A stretch of DNA of 64,000 bases from Streptomyces sp. BHT-5-2 (lineage in GTDB: Bacteria > Actinomycetota > Actinomycetes > Streptomycetales > Streptomycetaceae): positions 2,480,001 through 2,544,000 of the forward strand of contig NZ_CP081496.1 of assembly GCF_019774615.1 (NCBI RefSeq). The letters run 5' to 3'. The notes under the pieces are model-generated. The model was not told where the DNA came from, searched no databases, and worked only from the letters and a program-made list of their open reading frames with translations. Numbering within the stretch: the first letter of the stretch is position 1; every line of letters begins with the position of its first letter. This document shows positions 62,390 to 64,000 of this stretch, one piece after another. Made by a program: the position numbers and the translations under genes.

Positions 62390-62739
62390 TCGTGTGCGCT
62401 TGGATATCCGGAAATCCCGCGGGGCAAACTGGGTGTGAGCTTTCACACCCGATGGGGAATTGCCTCCCGGTAGCCCGTTCGGGCAGAGTCTGGGTCCTGT
62501 CAGGCCCCGCATACGGCCCAGACCCACCCCCCGGGGTGTATGGACGACCCGAACTTCATAGCGAGTTGCCGTATGCCGCCCGAGCACCACGCGGACCCCG
62601 AGGGTACGCACCGGGCCAGTGCCTCCCGTGACCAGTCGGCGCCACCGCTCAACAGGCGCCGGAACAAGGGGAGGCCAGCGCCAGGGGCACGATTGCGTCC
62701 GCGAGGTCACCTAAGCGGGCGATGCTGGAAGGAAATCGT
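62390..62739. other. leader region of the lysozyme-like gene
   Basis: 350 bases. GGGTGTGA / TCACACCC (62431-62438, 62443-62450) is a small perfect hairpin or operator. Actinobacterial cell-wall hydrolase genes often have a cyclic-di-AMP (ydaO) riboswitch; I looked for its conserved blocks and could not identify them. The ribosome site GGAAGGA is at 62727-62733. Confidence 0.45.
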
Positions 62740-63435
62740 GTGAGCCGGATCTCGGTCCGGGGATTCGCAGTGGCCTCCGCCACCGCGGTCACCACCGTCG
62801 GCGCCGTCGTCGGCGTCGCATCGGGCAGCCAGGCAGCCGTCGGCAACACCGAGGCAACGGCCGCCGACGCGACGATCGCCGACATCCCCGCGGGCCAGCA
62901 GGCCCAGGTGCAGACGGCATCGCTGACGCAGCAGGCAGACTCGGCGTCCACCCAGGCGGACGCGGCGGCACTGAAGTCCGCGCAGGAGTCGGCCCGCAAG
63001 GCGGCCGCGGAGACCGCGCAGAACAAGAAGGACCAGGCCGACAAGGACAAGGCGGAGAAGCAGGCCAAGGAGCGCGAGAAGGCGCTGGCCGCCTCCCGCT
63101 CGGCCGTGCGCGACGCCAGCGACTTCGTCGCGAAGGCTTCGTACAGCATTGCCGAGACCCAGGCGATGGCGCGGCAGATGATCGCCTCCGACCAGTTCCA
63201 GTGCTTCAGCAACATCGTGGAGCGCGAGTCCGGTTGGAACTACCAGGCGACCAACTCCTCGTCCGGTGCCTACGGCCTCGTCCAGGCGCTGCCCGGCTCC
63301 AAGATGTCCTCCGCCGGTTCCGACTGGCAGACCAACCCGGCCACCCAGATCAAGTGGGGCCTGAACTACATGAACAGCCGGTACGGCAGCCCCTGCGGTG
63401 CCTGGTCGTTCTGGCAGGCCAACAGCTGGTACTAG
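62740..63435 (+). CDS. secreted lysozyme-like transglycosylase (SLT type)
   Basis: 231 aa from GTG 62740, six bases after GGAAGGA. Signal peptide of about 33 residues (VASATAVTTVGAVVGVASGS). An Ala/Lys/Glu-rich coiled-coil segment follows (about residues 60-130). The C-terminal lysozyme-like domain has NIVERESGWNYQATNSSSGA (catalytic Glu E163) and YGLVQALPGSKMSSAG. Probably cleaves peptidoglycan outside the cell. A strong terminator follows. Confidence 0.88.
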   Translation: MSRISVRGFAVASATAVTTVGAVVGVASGSQAAVGNTEATAADATIADIPAGQQAQVQTASLTQQADSASTQADAAALKSAQESARKAAAETAQNKKDQADKDKAEKQAKEREKALAASRSAVRDASDFVAKASYSIAETQAMARQMIASDQFQCFSNIVERESGWNYQATNSSSGAYGLVQALPGSKMSSAGSDWQTNPATQIKWGLNYMNSRYGSPCGAWSFWQANSWY

Positions 63436-63476
63436 GCCGCGCGCCAGGCCCTCGCGGGCCGCGCCACAGCACTCGG

Positions 63477-63506
63477 AAACCCCCGAACGCGACGCGTCGG
63501 GGGTTT
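63477..63506 (+). terminator. hairpin terminator after the lysozyme-like gene
   Basis: AAACCCCCGA and TCGGGGGTTT, perfect 10-bp stem with T-rich end, about 40 bases after the stop. Confidence 0.85.
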
Positions 63507-63571
63507 CGTGCGTGCGCCACAGGTAACGTCGAGGCGTCACATTGCCGCAAGGGCGGGGAAGAGGAAGCTAC

Positions 63572-64000
63572 ATGTCCAGATTGCCTCAGTGGGTCGGTGG
63601 CCTGGGCGCCGGTCTGACGCGGCTCTCGCAGCGGCTGGAGGAACAGCGCCGCCGCGCCGAGGCGGCTGCGGCCGCAGCCGAAGACGCGGACGAGCTGGGG
63701 CGGGTCGGGCGCACCGCCGAGCCGGACGGGCACGGCCTGCGGATCCCGGCGGAGCGCGGGCCGGGCGGGCGTGCCGCGACGGCCACTTGGGGGCCGGACG
63801 CGATGGCCGCCGCCGACGCCGCCGGGGCCGTGGCCACCATGGCCGCCGTGGAGAGTGCGCCGCGGCCGGAGGAGCGGGCGGAGGAGCAGGAGGAGCCGGA
63901 GTCGGAGCCCGCCGCCCGCGCGCCCGAGTCCGTCCCCGCGCCGCCGTCCTACGCGCCGGCCGTCGCCGCCCCGCCGGACCCGGTGGCGGCTGTCCCCTGG
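63572..64000 (+). CDS. start of an Ala/Glu/Pro-rich protein (partial), perhaps an AI-2E-type transporter
   Basis: 143 codons to the window end from ATG 63572 (GAGGAAG upstream), beginning MSRLPQWVGGLGAGLTRLSQ. The visible part is a low-complexity cytoplasmic region (EEQRRRAEAAAAAAEDADEL, EERAEEQEEPESEP, then Pro/Ala). In Streptomyces such N-termini precede the membrane domain of AI-2E-family (YdiK-like) permeases in this neighbourhood. No membrane segment is visible yet, so this is a guess. Confidence 0.6.
   Translation, partial: MSRLPQWVGGLGAGLTRLSQRLEEQRRRAEAAAAAAEDADELGRVGRTAEPDGHGLRIPAERGPGGRAATATWGPDAMAAADAAGAVATMAAVESAPRPEERAEEQEEPESEPAARAPESVPAPPSYAPAVAAPPDPVAAVPW

Noticed and set aside
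62390..62739. Cyclic-di-AMP (ydaO) riboswitch before the lysozyme-like gene
   Set aside because: Expected from family context, but the conserved sequence blocks could not be recognised; only a small hairpin is visible.

Overview
The window is chromosomal DNA of a Streptomyces or close relative. GC is very high, third codon positions are almost all G/C, GTG starts and ATGA gene overlaps are common, and the housekeeping genes on the right (GTP-type PEP carboxykinase, a Tad/Flp pilus locus, a short Z-prenyl transferase, PIN-PhoH, a secreted lysozyme-like protein) are typical of that genus.

Region 1 (1-16.4 kb) is the end of a natural-product gene cluster devoted to deoxysugar supply and transfer. 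It holds six GT1-type glycosyltransferases, the 3' end of a cytochrome-P450-like gene, rmlA, rmlB and an rmlC-type epimerase, three NAD-dependent reductase/epimerase genes and a TylF-type O-methyltransferase. No polyketide or peptide synthase lies in the window, so the aglycone genes must be to the left. The cluster shows rearrangement: a collapsed second rmlA (10.3 kb), an IS5-type remnant (9.0 kb), a glycosyltransferase paralogue pair and a possible decayed ORF (13.5 kb). It ends at a strong terminator (16.39-16.42 kb).

Region 2 (16.6-22.8 kb) is best read as an integrated element. It sits inside the 5' end of a gene for a DUF255 thioredoxin-domain protein. The displaced 5' piece remains at 16585-16742 and a differently coded but protein-conserving 5' end was supplied at 22667-22824. 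A 17-bp direct repeat marks both ends. The cargo is a DUF4365 nuclease-like gene, an IS remnant, and a three-gene minus-strand operon (Uma2-type nuclease, HTH/NTPase/repeat protein, 184-aa unknown) that resembles a defence module. No integrase is visible.

Region 3 (22.7-41.2 kb) is core metabolism. It has a quinone-oxidoreductase-like gene with a MerR-type promoter, an amidase broken by a palindromic insertion, MerR and TetR regulators, HlyIII, pckG and an alanine-type aminotransferase. A divergent D-amino-acid/sugar-acid locus follows: aminoacylase and deaminase leftwards; KdgK-type kinase, IclR, RidA and GntP permease rightwards. Several genes carry small palindromic insertions.

Region 4 (41.4-64 kb) holds a secreted serine protease, a frameshifted tnpB, and a complete tad locus. 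The tad locus includes a Zn-ribbon protein with a collagen-like tail, CpaB, TadZ, two TadE-type proteins, TadA, TadB, TadC, a 54-aa Flp pilin, a TadG-like protein, a lipoprotein, an OmpA-domain protein and a prepilin peptidase. Then come a TetR/MFS pair with matching operators, an aldo/keto reductase, uppS, phoH, a lysozyme-like secreted protein and the start of a further gene.

A family of about 220-280-bp repeats with perfect hairpins whose arms co-vary between copies lies after the stop codons of pckG, the prepilin peptidase and the aldo/keto reductase, with a truncated copy after tadC.
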